Numbered from the stretch's first letter, positions 18,725 through 28,435 are shown. The stretch: DNA of 48,837 nucleotides from Sphingobacterium alimentarium (GCF_004342685.1 NZ_SMBZ01000028.1:1-48837); one strand, 5' to 3'. A program made the numbers and translations. Notes: generated from the sequence alone by a model not told the origin.

Positions 18725-19642
18725 TTAAGGAATAAGTTCAATTGGATTATTTGTCACCCTAGACGGTTTATACCCTTCATCATTCTTTATATTCACAGAT
18801 TTAATTTTAGAAGCATCTAATTGTGGTGCTGGCGCTCTATCAACAGACCCTGAATTTCTACCTACAACCGTAACAGTAGCCGTTGAGCCTCCTGAATTGC
18901 CCGAAGACACGACTCTGCCACTTCCTCCACTTTGTGCCGACATAAATGCAGATGGATTTTCTTTAAATGCCTTATCAAGCTTATTTACTTCTTCTTGAGT
19001 AACCTTCGTCGCATTCATGGGAATATCTATACGAACTGTAGAGTTTCCTTCCGTTTTTTCGAAGCCTGCATACTCAAAAATGACTTCATTCTTTGTGTCA
19101 GCTGCGGCTAAAATCAAGCCGGGTAAACCTTGTAATTTCCAAGGACCGAAAGGCATGGGAATTTCTGTAGTGAACCAAGCTTCATACACCCTTCCTTTAA
19201 AATTTGCAACAGCCTTTTGACATGTATATCCTCCGATTTCTTTAGTATCTTCTAAAATTTCCCAATCAAGTTCTGGCATTTCTTCATCAAGAAGATAATC
19301 TCTACCTGCAATCTTATAGATATGGTCAATTTTGTTTTTGTGAACATCTATTATGTACGAGGATTTGATTGCCGTCCCGCTACGGCTTATCACTAGGTTT
19401 CCATCGAATGATGCACTGGACATTTGTTGATTTATTGCTGCTTCCATCTTCTCTTGCGAGGCAGTCGTGTAGTAGCTACTATATTGTCCCAAAAGTGTCT
19501 TTACATCATCCTGCAGAAATTTATCTCGCTGCGTGGTGTCATTAATATGTTTGAACACATAATAAATCTTTGCAATCGGCACCTCCTGCGCATAGGAAAT
19601 GAAACTCGTTAACGAAAAGATGATTAAAACAAAATGTCTCAT
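18725..19642 (-). CDS. GLPGLI family protein
   Basis: 305 residues with a signal peptide (MRHFVLIIFSLTSFISYAQE). The family signature is GPWKLQGLPGLILAA, GLPGLI being residues 172-177. A conserved Cys sits in GGYTCQKAV, and a Gly/Ser-rich low-complexity stretch follows at roughly residues 237-263. The family (TIGR01200-type) is largely Bacteroidota-specific, secreted and of unknown function. It shares its architecture with the next upstream gene, pointing to tandem duplication. Confidence 0.85.
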   Translation of the reverse strand: MRHFVLIIFSLTSFISYAQEVPIAKIYYVFKHINDTTQRDKFLQDDVKTLLGQYSSYYTTASQEKMEAAINQQMSSASFDGNLVISRSGTAIKSSYIIDVHKNKIDHIYKIAGRDYLLDEEMPELDWEILEDTKEIGGYTCQKAVANFKGRVYEAWFTTEIPMPFGPWKLQGLPGLILAAADTKNEVIFEYAGFEKTEGNSTVRIDIPMNATKVTQEEVNKLDKAFKENPSAFMSAQSGGSGRVVSSGNSGGSTATVTVVGRNSGSVDRAPAPQLDASKIKSVNIKNDEGYKPSRVTNNPIELIP

Positions 19643-19707
19643 AATGATTGGTTTTTACTATTTTATCGTAATACTACGAAAAAATAGTAATCAATGCAAA
19701 TGTTTTT

Positions 19708-20556
19708 CTACTTCAATAATTCTAGGGGATTATTGGTAGTAAAGGAAGGCTTATAATTTTCATCGGTCTTGAAGTCGAAACTATGCTTCGAATAATCTAT
19801 ACCAAAAAAGTCGTTGGATAACGCCATTCTTCCTGAGTTTTGTAAAGATTGAAAGTATTTTCCCTGATTTTCTTTAAATGTTTGCTTTAATTTTTCTATT
19901 TCAAAAGGAGTTGACCGAATGACATAGTAAGGTAATTCTACTTTAATATTATCGTGAGACTTGTCGAAGCCGCCATATTCAAACCTTACCTCCCCCTTAT
20001 CATCACGAGCCTCTAAAATAAGCCCTGGCAAACCATGTAACTTCCATGGTCCAAAAGCAAAAGGAAGTTCGGTCGTAAACCATGCTTCATACCCCCTCCC
20101 TTTGAAATTTGTAATCGCTTTCTGACAGGAATAACCTCCAATTTCCTTAGTATCATCTAGGATTTCCCAATCCTGCTCCTCCCAAGGTACAGAATAAGTA
20201 AAAGCATCAAACGAGGATGAAACAGCTTCTACTTTCTCCATCCGTTTAATATCCGATTTTAATAAATAGAATTCACCGATTGCTGTAGTGTTAAAATGTA
20301 GCGTCATATGTCCTTTAAAATCAGCAATAGCTTTCTGAGCAGCAATATCCTTTCTCATAATTTCAGGTGTATAAGACGTATAATAAGCGGATGTCTTTCC
20401 GAGGTAAGTCACCACATCATCACGTTGGGGTTGGTCTCGTTTTGTCGTATCGTTAATATGATAAAATTTATAATGTACTTCGGCTATCGCTTTTTCTTGT
20501 GCTGCACAATGATAAGACATAAAAAGAAGAAATAATAAGACTGATGCTCTGCTCAT
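19708..20556 (-). CDS. GLPGLI family protein, first gene of the operon
   Basis: 282 residues with an N-terminal signal (MSRASVLLFLLFMSYHCAAQ) and the signature GPWKLHGLPGLILEA (GLPGLI at 175-180), plus the shared GGYSCQKAITNFKGRGYEAW block. It lies 65 bases upstream of its paralogue. It lacks the Gly/Ser-rich tail insertion of the paralogue. The two copies match closely in the core and diverge toward their C-termini. Confidence 0.85.
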   Translation of the reverse strand: MSRASVLLFLLFMSYHCAAQEKAIAEVHYKFYHINDTTKRDQPQRDDVVTYLGKTSAYYTSYTPEIMRKDIAAQKAIADFKGHMTLHFNTTAIGEFYLLKSDIKRMEKVEAVSSSFDAFTYSVPWEEQDWEILDDTKEIGGYSCQKAITNFKGRGYEAWFTTELPFAFGPWKLHGLPGLILEARDDKGEVRFEYGGFDKSHDNIKVELPYYVIRSTPFEIEKLKQTFKENQGKYFQSLQNSGRMALSNDFFGIDYSKHSFDFKTDENYKPSFTTNNPLELLK

Positions 20557-20646
20557 AATAAATTGTAAATTGGAATGAATGTATAAAAGGGTGCTATCTA
20601 GAGCAGATTACAAAATACGAAAATTTTTCGTGTATCTTATCAGCCT

Positions 20647-21549
20647 TTATATCCAATTAATTTTTATTCCATCCTTCTCCATTTTACGGAAATAGGTCAT
20701 TTGACGTTTGGCATAGCGATGGATTTCGGTTTCGAGTTTTTTGTAAAAATCATCATAAGAAAGCATCCCTTTGAGATAATAGGAAATGTACTTGTACTCC
20801 AATCCATAGTATTCCAACTCTTTGTGCGAAATGCCTCTATCCAGCAAGTTCTTTACTTCGTCCAACATTCCTTCGTTCAGCCGCTCCTTCAACCGTTTAG
20901 AGATCCGCGCACGACGAACATCGACAGCGGGATTTAATCCTAACACCTTATAACCAAAAGTTTGTGTATTGTTGATTTCAAAATCAGGATTAGAAGCCAC
21001 GTAGGCACAAATTTCTATAGCTCGAATAATTCTTTTACGTGTAGACACATCCACTTTAAAATTCTTTGGAAGAGGTTGTTTATCCAACAAATTAAGGAGT
21101 TCTTCTTTGTCCAGTGATTCGATTTCAGCCCTAAGCACGGGATTGATTGGGACGTGAATAAATGGCTGTGGCTGTAGTAGGCTTTGTATATAAAACCCTG
21201 TTCCTCCGCAAACTATCACTCGTTTTCCGCGGTTTAGAATATACCGGTAGGCCTCCTGAAAATCGGAAACGAAAGCATCTATATTATACTTTTCTCCCGG
21301 ATCTAAAATATCAATCAAATGATAGGGAATATTTTGGTATTCGTGCAAGTCCTTGCCAGTACCTAAATTCATATGCCGATATACTTGCCGGGAGTCGGCA
21401 GATATGATTTCGGCATTGAGCTGTTGTGCAAGTTCTACCGCCAATTTGGTTTTGCCGCTAGCGGTTGGCCCTAAAATGATTAACACATCTTCAGGAAGAA
21501 AAGTAGGGTCTTCCTGAAGATGTGTTATAATATTTTGAGAGTTTATCAC
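20647..21549 (-). CDS. miaA: tRNA dimethylallyltransferase
   Basis: A 300-residue enzyme that adds dimethylallyl to N6 of A37 in tRNAs reading UNN codons. The P-loop GPTASGKT and the DSRQVYRHMNLGTGKD block are present, and the tail carries the expected MTYFRKMEKDGI. The start is a GTG at 21549 that overlaps the stop of the upstream oxidoreductase (GTGA), so the two are translationally coupled. miaE, acting later on the same nucleotide, lies 7.6 kb away. Confidence 0.9.
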   Translation of the reverse strand: MINSQNIITHLQEDPTFLPEDVLIILGPTASGKTKLAVELAQQLNAEIISADSRQVYRHMNLGTGKDLHEYQNIPYHLIDILDPGEKYNIDAFVSDFQEAYRYILNRGKRVIVCGGTGFYIQSLLQPQPFIHVPINPVLRAEIESLDKEELLNLLDKQPLPKNFKVDVSTRKRIIRAIEICAYVASNPDFEINNTQTFGYKVLGLNPAVDVRRARISKRLKERLNEGMLDEVKNLLDRGISHKELEYYGLEYKYISYYLKGMLSYDDFYKKLETEIHRYAKRQMTYFRKMEKDGIKINWI

Positions 21550-22718
21550 ATCTCAAATTTAGTCCATTTTTCGTTACTTTCGTTGCTTTTTACAACAGTA
21601 TCAATAAATGCCATGCCTCTTACACCGTCAGCGACAGTAGGAAAATCCATCTCCTCAGGAGTCGGCGTTCTTCCTTCACGTTTGGCAGAAACAGTCAAGG
21701 CAAAATTGCGGTATATATTTGCAAAAGACTCCAGCAAGCCTTCTGGGTGTCCCGCTGGTATGCGCGTATTATGCGTAGCAAAAGAGCTTAAGGTGAATGG
21801 AGCCGCATAATTATTTCCTGTGCGGTACAATTGACGTGGCTGATCAAGCATTTTCACAATCAGATTGTTTGGATCTTCATTCGCCCATTCCAAACCGCCT
21901 TTTTCTCCATATACACGGATTCGGACGGCATTTTCCTCTCCTGCAGAAATCTGTGAAGCCATCAATACCCCTTTTGCGCCATCTGCAAAACGCAACAGCA
22001 CCGAACCATCATCGTCCAAAAGACGGCCTTCTACAAATGTAGTTAAGTCAGCACACACCTCTTGAATGCGCAATCCTGTAACATACTCCGCTAAATGTGC
22101 AGCATGCGTACCGATATCACCCATCACTAATGATTTTCCCGAACGCTTCGGGTCTGCACGCCACGCAGCGCCTGAATTTCCTTCGCGCTCGGTAAGACGG
22201 CTCAACCAACCTTGCGGGTATTCCACCACGATTTTACGGATTTTGCCAAAATGTCCTTCCGCTACCATTGCTTTGGCTTGCTTCACCATTGGGTAGCCCG
22301 AATACGTGTGTGTCAGGCAGAGCGTACGACCAGTTCTGTCGACTATTTCTTGGAGCGATCTTGCTTCTTCTAATGAAACGGTGATCGGTTTTTCTACTAC
22401 AACATCAAAACCAGCTTCCAAAGCTAATTTCGCTGGCTCATAATGCAAAAAATTTGGCGTTACTATTGTTAAGAAGTCCATACGTTCGCCCTCAGGCAAT
22501 TGTGCTTCTTGCGCGATCATCGTCTGATAATCTGGATAAACTCTATCATCGGTAACAAATAGCTCTCTTGCCGATTCTTTAGAAATTTCTGGATTAACAC
22601 TAAATGCACCACAAACCAGCTCTATTTTGCCATCCATGAATGCAGCTATACGGTGTACTGAGCCAATGAAAGCATCTTTGCCTCCACCAACCATACCCAT
22701 GCGTAGTTTTCTTTTCAT
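21546..22718 (-). CDS. Gfo/Idh/MocA family oxidoreductase
   Basis: 390 residues with an N-terminal Rossmann motif (MGMVGGGKDAFIGSVHR), VVEKPITVSLEEA in the conserved EKP loop, and MGDIGTHAAHLAEYVTG in the catalytic region. Family members are NAD(P)-dependent sugar or inositol dehydrogenases; the substrate cannot be read from the sequence. It is coupled to miaA by a 4-nt overlap, and the link between the two functions is not obvious. Confidence 0.85.
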   Translation of the reverse strand: MKRKLRMGMVGGGKDAFIGSVHRIAAFMDGKIELVCGAFSVNPEISKESARELFVTDDRVYPDYQTMIAQEAQLPEGERMDFLTIVTPNFLHYEPAKLALEAGFDVVVEKPITVSLEEARSLQEIVDRTGRTLCLTHTYSGYPMVKQAKAMVAEGHFGKIRKIVVEYPQGWLSRLTEREGNSGAAWRADPKRSGKSLVMGDIGTHAAHLAEYVTGLRIQEVCADLTTFVEGRLLDDDGSVLLRFADGAKGVLMASQISAGEENAVRIRVYGEKGGLEWANEDPNNLIVKMLDQPRQLYRTGNNYAAPFTLSSFATHNTRIPAGHPEGLLESFANIYRNFALTVSAKREGRTPTPEEMDFPTVADGVRGMAFIDTVVKSNESNEKWTKFEM

Positions 22719-22765
22719 TATTGTTATAAGTTTATATTGACACTGTCTAAATTAATAAAAACTTA

Positions 22766-23503
22766 TCATAGATACAGTTTCAATTTGATGCTTCCTTTAT
22801 TTTTTATTTCATAATCATAGCCATGACCCTCCGTATGTGGAGCCAGTCGCTTGCCATCTTTGACATAAAAAGTTTGTTGTCCAGTCATACCGGTCGCTTT
22901 GAAGCCAATAGATTCTAAAGAGGAATGTTGGGACCAATCCCTATCGGCATAGGTCATGATATCATTGGGACGAAAGTCCTTTACAAAAGCCTTTATAAGC
23001 TTTGATATGCCACCAACGACCAAATATCCCGCCTTATGGCAAAACCGTAACAGCTCAAACGATCGGTGATCCATACTGATGTCGCTCATTATACGTCCAC
23101 CGCTGAAGACCGCAACTGAGACCAACTCTCCCTGGTAAAATAGACCGTAGCGATATTTACCCGCCAAAGGGGCGTTGAGATGATGTTCTACCAGAAAATC
23201 AAGCGCTATGCGTTTATCAATTCTTGCGACCACCGTATTACGCGCATATACGCGCTCACCGACACCACATAGACCCCTTATTCGATTGAAAACTTTATCG
23301 TAAGCGGTATTCAACAAATCTATATCTAAATGGATGGCTTTGATTTGGCTGTCATTTTCCCACCGGGGAGAGCTCCCCAAATACACAAACAAGACATATT
23401 GCTGCAGATAGATACTCGCCATATTATCATCTATAGTATAGCGTTCTAAAAACCCTTCCTTTCTTAAATCCTGTACAAACTTCTCAATCAAGTGTATATC
23501 CAT
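22766..23503 (-). CDS. hypothetical protein resembling phage homing-endonuclease-associated domains
   Basis: A ~245-residue protein of unknown function. The ATG at 23503 (MDIHLIEKFVQDL) is preferred over an in-frame TTG four codons upstream. The central and C-terminal blocks (GLFYQGELVSVAVFSGGR, FELLRFCHKAGYLVVGGISK, FRPNDIMTYADRDWSQHSSL, GFKATG) resemble a domain often found beside nuclease modules in phage and intron-homing proteins. No nuclease motif is visible here. It is divergent from def, with an ~85-base gap. Confidence 0.55.
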   Translation of the reverse strand: MDIHLIEKFVQDLRKEGFLERYTIDDNMASIYLQQYVLFVYLGSSPRWENDSQIKAIHLDIDLLNTAYDKVFNRIRGLCGVGERVYARNTVVARIDKRIALDFLVEHHLNAPLAGKYRYGLFYQGELVSVAVFSGGRIMSDISMDHRSFELLRFCHKAGYLVVGGISKLIKAFVKDFRPNDIMTYADRDWSQHSSLESIGFKATGMTGQQTFYVKDGKRLAPHTEGHGYDYEIKNKGSIKLKLYL

Positions 23504-23558
23504 CCGTATGGTCAAAATTACAAAAATAAAACGGCCGCCTCTATTATAAATAATTTGG

Positions 23559-23566
23559 TAACTTTG
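23559..23566 (+). promoter_or_regulatory. -7 promoter box (TAACTTTG) of def
   Basis: TAACTTTG lies 21 bases before the def ATG and matches the Bacteroidota TAnnTTTG element. No clear -33 TTG is seen. Confidence 0.5.
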
Positions 23567-23587
23567 CCTTCTGAATATTTTTATAGA

Positions 23588-24175
23588 ATGAAATTACCTA
23601 TAGTAGCATACGGAGATCCGGTATTGAGAAAAAAAGCAGAAGAGATCGACGAGGATTACCCGAACTTAAAAGAATTGATTGACAACATGTTCGAAACGAT
23701 GTACGCCGCGCGTGGAGTGGGATTAGCCGCTCCTCAGGTTGGATTGCCGATTCGTTTGTTTGTAGTGGACGGTTCACCTTTCGGAGAAGATGATGAGGAC
23801 GGACCTGGAGATCCTACCGTAAAAGATTTCAAAAAAGTTTTTATCAACCCGATTATCGTAGAAGAATCAGGAGACAAATGGTCTTTCAACGAGGGCTGTC
23901 TTTCTATTCCAGATGTTACGGAAGAAGTGATGCGTCACTCCAATATTACTATCAACTATTTAGATGAAAACTTTGAGGAGCATGAGATCGAACTATCAGG
24001 TTTGGGTGCTCGCATAGTCCAACATGAATACGACCACATTGAAGGAAAACTCTTTATCGACAAAATAGGACCGTTGAAAAAAGCCATGCTTAAAAGTCGG
24101 TTGGATTCCATATCCAAAGGATTGATCCGTGTAGGATATAAAATGAAATTCCCTTTCCAAAAGAAAGGTAGATAA
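23588..24175 (+). CDS. def: peptide deformylase
   Basis: A ~195-residue enzyme that removes the formyl group from the N-terminal methionine of new proteins. All three motifs are present: GVGLAAPQVG (43-52), EGCLS (102-106, metal ligand Cys104) and QHEYDH (145-150, two His ligands and the catalytic Glu). The ATG at 23588 is chosen because it gives the usual MKLPIVAYGDPVLR start; the upstream open frame is unrelated sequence. Confidence 0.95.
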   Translation: MKLPIVAYGDPVLRKKAEEIDEDYPNLKELIDNMFETMYAARGVGLAAPQVGLPIRLFVVDGSPFGEDDEDGPGDPTVKDFKKVFINPIIVEESGDKWSFNEGCLSIPDVTEEVMRHSNITINYLDENFEEHEIELSGLGARIVQHEYDHIEGKLFIDKIGPLKKAMLKSRLDSISKGLIRVGYKMKFPFQKKGR

Positions 24176-24202
24176 AAACAGCGACCCAAGGGTCGCTGTT
24201 TT
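24175..24202. terminator. bidirectional terminator between def and the isomerase gene
   Basis: A perfect 13-bp stem (AAAACAGCGACCC and its complement) with a 2-base loop lies between the two convergent genes. A and T runs on the two sides suit both directions. Confidence 0.8.
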
Positions 24203-24203
24203 A

Positions 24204-25256
24204 TTATAGTCCTAAAATCTCTTTGTTGAATTTTGCGTCAGCGCCTGTGGAAGCAAAATCATCGAAAGCTTTATCCGTCACGCGAATAATGTGGTCTTGA
24301 ATGAACCTAGAGCCTTCTGTCGCGCCATCTATCTGATTTTTGATACAGCACTCCCACTCCATTACTGCCCAACCATCGTATCCATATTGCGTCAGCTTGC
24401 TGAAAATGGTTTTGAAATCTACCTGACCATCGCCTGGAGAGCGGTAACGACCGGCACGATTTAACCAAGATTGGTAACCACCAAAAGTACCTTGTTTTCC
24501 CGTCGGGTTAAATTCAGAATCTTTCACATGGAAAGCTTTGATTCGATCATGGTAGAAATCTATATATTGTATATAATCCAATTGTTGCAATACAAAATGT
24601 GATGGGTCATACAATAAGCAAGCGCGAGGATGGTTATTTACTTTTTCCAGGAACATTTCATAAGTAACTCCGTCGAACAAGTCTTCTCCGGGATGAATTT
24701 CGTAACACACATCTACTCCAGCTTCATCAAAAGCATCCAAAATCGGGGTCCATCGACGTGCCAATTCAGTGAAAGCTTCATCCACCAAACCGTCCGGACG
24801 CTGTGGCCATGGATGAAAATATTGCCATAATAACGAGCCGCTAAAGGTGGCATGTGCTTTCAATCCTAAATTTTGTGAGGCTTTGGCCGCATATTTCAAT
24901 TGTTGGATGGCCCATTCTGTACGGGCTTTCGGATTATTTCTATATTGTTCAGGAGCAAAAGCATCGAATAATTTGTCGTATGCGGGGTGCACTGCGACCA
25001 ATTGTCCTTGCAGGTGTGTAGACAGTTCTGTTATCTCCAATCCCAGTTCCTGCAATTTTCCTTTATATTCATCGGCATAGGTCTTGCTCTCTGCAGCTTT
25101 TTGCAAATCAAAATATTTGGGATCTCCTGTCGGAATCTGTAATCCTTTAAAATTTAAAGATTTCGCCCATTGGGCAATGTTTTCGATAGAATTAAACGGT
25201 TCTTGATCGGAAATAAACTGCGCTAAAAATATACCTGGTCCTTTTATCGTTTTCAT
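24204..25256 (-). CDS. sugar phosphate isomerase/epimerase (xylose-isomerase-like TIM barrel)
   Basis: 350 residues with the AP-endonuclease-2/xylose-isomerase-like barrel. Metal-binding acidic and histidine residues appear in CYEIHPGEDLFDG, LLYDPSHFVLQQLD, KAFHVKDSEFNPTG and VMEWEC. Family members isomerise or epimerise sugars or inositols. It is convergent with def. The oxidoreductase at 21546-22718 is of a family often partnered with such enzymes, but they are not adjacent here. Confidence 0.85.
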   Translation of the reverse strand: MKTIKGPGIFLAQFISDQEPFNSIENIAQWAKSLNFKGLQIPTGDPKYFDLQKAAESKTYADEYKGKLQELGLEITELSTHLQGQLVAVHPAYDKLFDAFAPEQYRNNPKARTEWAIQQLKYAAKASQNLGLKAHATFSGSLLWQYFHPWPQRPDGLVDEAFTELARRWTPILDAFDEAGVDVCYEIHPGEDLFDGVTYEMFLEKVNNHPRACLLYDPSHFVLQQLDYIQYIDFYHDRIKAFHVKDSEFNPTGKQGTFGGYQSWLNRAGRYRSPGDGQVDFKTIFSKLTQYGYDGWAVMEWECCIKNQIDGATEGSRFIQDHIIRVTDKAFDDFASTGADAKFNKEILGL

Positions 25257-25387
25257 AATTTGAAGTTTTTACTCCTTAAATATAGAAATTAAAATACTTC
25301 TTCAAAAGGCCCTTAATCAGGTTGGTACAGAAATTGTACAATATCCATAGAAAGAAAAAACATTTTTCTATCAATTCTAACACCAAT

Positions 25388-25413
25388 AGCACACTAATTC
25401 TTGTTAGTGTGCT
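25388..25413 (+). terminator. hairpin overlapping the glycosyltransferase stop
   Basis: A 10-bp perfect stem (AGCACACTAA, 6-nt loop, TTAGTGTGCT) is followed by a T run on the plus strand. The adjacent gene runs on the minus strand, where no T run follows, so its direction of action is unclear. Confidence 0.45.
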
Positions 25414-26624
25414 TTTTTATTTTTCTCTTCTATCCACATAGACATATATTTTGTGGCGTGTAATTGCTGATGCTGCAGGATTTCCCCAATGAAATTCTTT
25501 CGCCTCAAATGAGCTACCTGGGACAGATCATCTTTAATCCGTTGTATGAAACGAATGGAATAACTTTCGTCAGCAAAATATGTATTAAATAAGGAGAAAC
25601 CTATTTTCTGTTTGTCCAACCACAATTCATCTTGCATATATAACTGGGAACAACGCTCGATAAACTGCGTCATATCATCTTCTATAAAACCACTCCATTC
25701 GGATTTTACCATAGATTCGGCCCCTATGGCTGTGGTCACCGAAGGTAGCCCTGCCGCCATTGCATCTAAAAATTTGCCTTTGGCACCTGCGCCAAAGGCA
25801 ATAGGAGCCACCAACACGCGATAGTTTGCCAAGGTGTCACGAGCAATCTCAGCTCTGCCTTTTATGATAAATTTTTCTTGCACATTGTGGAGCTGAAAAA
25901 CCTTCTGTGAGGGATAGGATCCATATATATGCAATTCAGATTTCGGACATTTTTTGCGCAGAATGGGCCAAATATCTTTTTTTAGAATTTCCACTGTACG
26001 CCAATTCGGCTCATGGTTAAAATTTCCTATAAAAACAAAATCATTGCGATCCGCTAGCGGCGGAAGTGCTTCTATATCGCTTTGTGTGACCTTGTCTTCT
26101 TGAAATGGTAAATAGAAAATCTTTTCTTGGGGAATATCAAAAACGTCTTGTAGCAAGTTCATCTCAGTATCCGAGATAATAAGGGATATGTCGGAGCGCA
26201 ATATAGCAGCCAGTTCACGTTTGGCGGTGGTAGTATAGTAGTCAATTTTTTGGTTCTTTTTGAAGGCCTCCTGACGAGCCTGTCTTACAAAATGAAGGTC
26301 TTCGGTATCGAGAATACGAAGCGCATTAGGGCAGTGCTCGGATACCCTCCAACCATACTGCTCTTCGACCATGAATCGGTCGAAAATAACGATGTCTGGA
26401 TTCAACGTTTTGATGTATTCATCGAACGAAGAATCGTTCAATTGTGTAACACTTTCGTGAACTCCTAAAGATTTTAAATCCGCGCTATAAATCGTTTTAG
26501 TCGCTGCAGAAACGAAGTAAACCTCGCCTAGTGCGCGGAAAAGCTTAATTAAGTGTAATATCCGCCATCCGGCTGCCGATGACGTGGGCTCAGGCCATAC
26601 CAATCCCAAAAATAATATTCTCAA
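25404..26624 (-). CDS. family 4-like glycosyltransferase
   Basis: 406 residues starting MRILFLGLVWPEPTSSAAGW from a TTG at 26624, the only usable start because a stop codon lies three codons upstream. The C-terminal Rossmann half carries FVFIGNFNHEPNWRTVEIL and VLVAPIAFGAGAKGKFLDAM followed by GLPSVTT, the GPGTK-like nucleotide-sugar-binding region of GT-B enzymes. It probably adds a sugar to a surface glycan. It stands alone, not in a polysaccharide cluster. Confidence 0.8.
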   Translation of the reverse strand: MRILFLGLVWPEPTSSAAGWRILHLIKLFRALGEVYFVSAATKTIYSADLKSLGVHESVTQLNDSSFDEYIKTLNPDIVIFDRFMVEEQYGWRVSEHCPNALRILDTEDLHFVRQARQEAFKKNQKIDYYTTTAKRELAAILRSDISLIISDTEMNLLQDVFDIPQEKIFYLPFQEDKVTQSDIEALPPLADRNDFVFIGNFNHEPNWRTVEILKKDIWPILRKKCPKSELHIYGSYPSQKVFQLHNVQEKFIIKGRAEIARDTLANYRVLVAPIAFGAGAKGKFLDAMAAGLPSVTTAIGAESMVKSEWSGFIEDDMTQFIERCSQLYMQDELWLDKQKIGFSLFNTYFADESYSIRFIQRIKDDLSQVAHLRRKNFIGEILQHQQLHATKYMSMWIEEKNKKAH

Positions 26625-26694
26625 GGCTTTAAACTACTTAATGATTTTTTTCTATATTTATTGCTCTACAAAAGTAAATTTATAAACCGAAATA

Positions 26695-28431
26695 ATGTCT
26701 AGTTTACAAATTATTGAAGAATCTACAGTCTATGATGCAATTGTTGTGGGCTCAGGTGCTGGAGGTGGTATGGCGGGCTATATATTGGCAAATGCCGGCC
26801 TCAAAGTATTAATGTTGGAGGCGGGTCCATTCTTTGATCCTGCTAAAGATGCACTACAGTTGCGATGGCCATGGGAATCTCCTCGTCGAGGAGCTAGTAC
26901 TACTCGTCCATTTGGCGACTTTGATGCTGCTTTTGGTGGTTGGCAAATCGAAGGTGAGCCATATACACACGAAAAAGGAACTGAATTTGACTGGTTTAGA
27001 GCTCGTATGCTGGGGGGACGTACCAATCACTGGGGTAGAATATCCTTGCGTATGGGACCGGATGATTTCCAGCCCAAAGACAGCTTGACTGACGCTTGGC
27101 CAATATCTTATGACGAAGTAAAACCTTTTTACGACCGTGTAGATCGGATGATTGGTATATATGGTACCGTAGAAAACCTACCAAATGAGCCCGATGGAAT
27201 TTTTATGAAACCACCGAAACCGCGTCTAAATGAGCATTATATTATGCGTGGTGCTAAAAAATCGGGTGTAACTGTAATTCCGGGCCGCGGATCCGTTCTC
27301 ACTGAAGCACTACCCGGCAACAAAGATAGGGGTACCTGTTTTTATTGTGGTCAATGTGGACGTTCATGTAAAGTGTACGGTGACTTTTCGTCTTCATCCT
27401 GCTTGGTAATGCCGGCGATGAAGACCGGGAACCTTACAGTAATAGACAATGCTATGGTGCGCGAGATTCATAGTAATGACGAAGGTCTTGCTACTGGCGT
27501 ATCCTATGTCAACACCAGAGATCTAAAAGAATATAGTGTAAAAGGAAAAACGATTATTCTTGGTGCGTCAGCTTGCGAAAGCGCCCGCTTGATGCTAAAC
27601 TCTAAGTCCAAAGCACATCCAGCAGGAATAGGCAACTCTTCGGGTCTGGTAGGAAAGTATTTGCACGATTCTACAGGTGCGGATCTGGGCGGATTTTTGC
27701 CACAACTAATGGATCGCAAGCGATACAATGAAGATGGCGTAGGCTCTGTACACATCTATTCTCCATGGTGGCTGGGCGACAAAAAATTAGATTTTGCACG
27801 CGGTTATCACATTGAATATTGGGGTGGTATGCATATGCCATCGTATGGTTCCTTCCACGGCATCCAAAACTATAACCACTTAGCTCCACGTAAAGATGGT
27901 CTTCCACAACTGTCGGGAGGATATGGTCAGGCTTTAAAGCAAGATTACCGTAGATTCTATGGTGCTAGCGTGGGCATGTCAGGCCGTGGTACCGCTATTG
28001 CGCGCAAGGAAAACTATTGTGAAATAGACCCTACTCGTGTAGACAAATACGGTATTCCTGTGTTGAAATTCAATTATACATGGTCTAATGAGGAAATCAG
28101 ACAGGCCAAGCATATGATCGAGACTTTCCAAGAAATTATGCACAATATGGGCGCTGTCATTACGTCCAGTATCCCTGGAGAGGATCAATTGTATGGTCTT
28201 GCTACACCGGGCAAAATTATTCACGAAGGCGGAACAACCCGTATGGGCAACGATCCAAAAACCTCGGTATTGAATAAATGGGGACAGGCACACGACTGTA
28301 AAAACTTGTACGTAGTAGATGCAGGACCGTTCGTACAGCAAGGAGACAAAAACCTTACTTGGACAATCCTCGCGCTATCGATGCGTACATCTGAATATAT
28401 TTTACAAGAGAAAAATAAACTTAACAGCTAA
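26695..28431 (+). CDS. GMC family oxidoreductase (gluconate-dehydrogenase-like large subunit)
   Basis: 578 residues with an N-terminal FAD-binding motif (VVGSGAGGGMAGYILANAG), GGRTNHWGR, a cysteine-rich segment (CFYCGQCGRSC) and a C-terminal GMC block (HEGGTTRMGNDPKTS, VVDAGPFVQQGDKNLTWTIL). It oxidises an alcohol or sugar and probably passes electrons onward. The next gene, four bases downstream, encodes the matching small subunit. The absence of an N-terminal signal suggests export as a complex with that subunit. Confidence 0.85.
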   Translation: MSSLQIIEESTVYDAIVVGSGAGGGMAGYILANAGLKVLMLEAGPFFDPAKDALQLRWPWESPRRGASTTRPFGDFDAAFGGWQIEGEPYTHEKGTEFDWFRARMLGGRTNHWGRISLRMGPDDFQPKDSLTDAWPISYDEVKPFYDRVDRMIGIYGTVENLPNEPDGIFMKPPKPRLNEHYIMRGAKKSGVTVIPGRGSVLTEALPGNKDRGTCFYCGQCGRSCKVYGDFSSSSCLVMPAMKTGNLTVIDNAMVREIHSNDEGLATGVSYVNTRDLKEYSVKGKTIILGASACESARLMLNSKSKAHPAGIGNSSGLVGKYLHDSTGADLGGFLPQLMDRKRYNEDGVGSVHIYSPWWLGDKKLDFARGYHIEYWGGMHMPSYGSFHGIQNYNHLAPRKDGLPQLSGGYGQALKQDYRRFYGASVGMSGRGTAIARKENYCEIDPTRVDKYGIPVLKFNYTWSNEEIRQAKHMIETFQEIMHNMGAVITSSIPGEDQLYGLATPGKIIHEGGTTRMGNDPKTSVLNKWGQAHDCKNLYVVDAGPFVQQGDKNLTWTILALSMRTSEYILQEKNKLNS

Positions 28432-28435
28432 CACC

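Noticed and set aside
25388..25413. Terminator of the minus-strand glycosyltransferase
   Set aside because: The T run follows the hairpin only on the plus strand, so it was kept as a hairpin with low confidence rather than as this gene's terminator.
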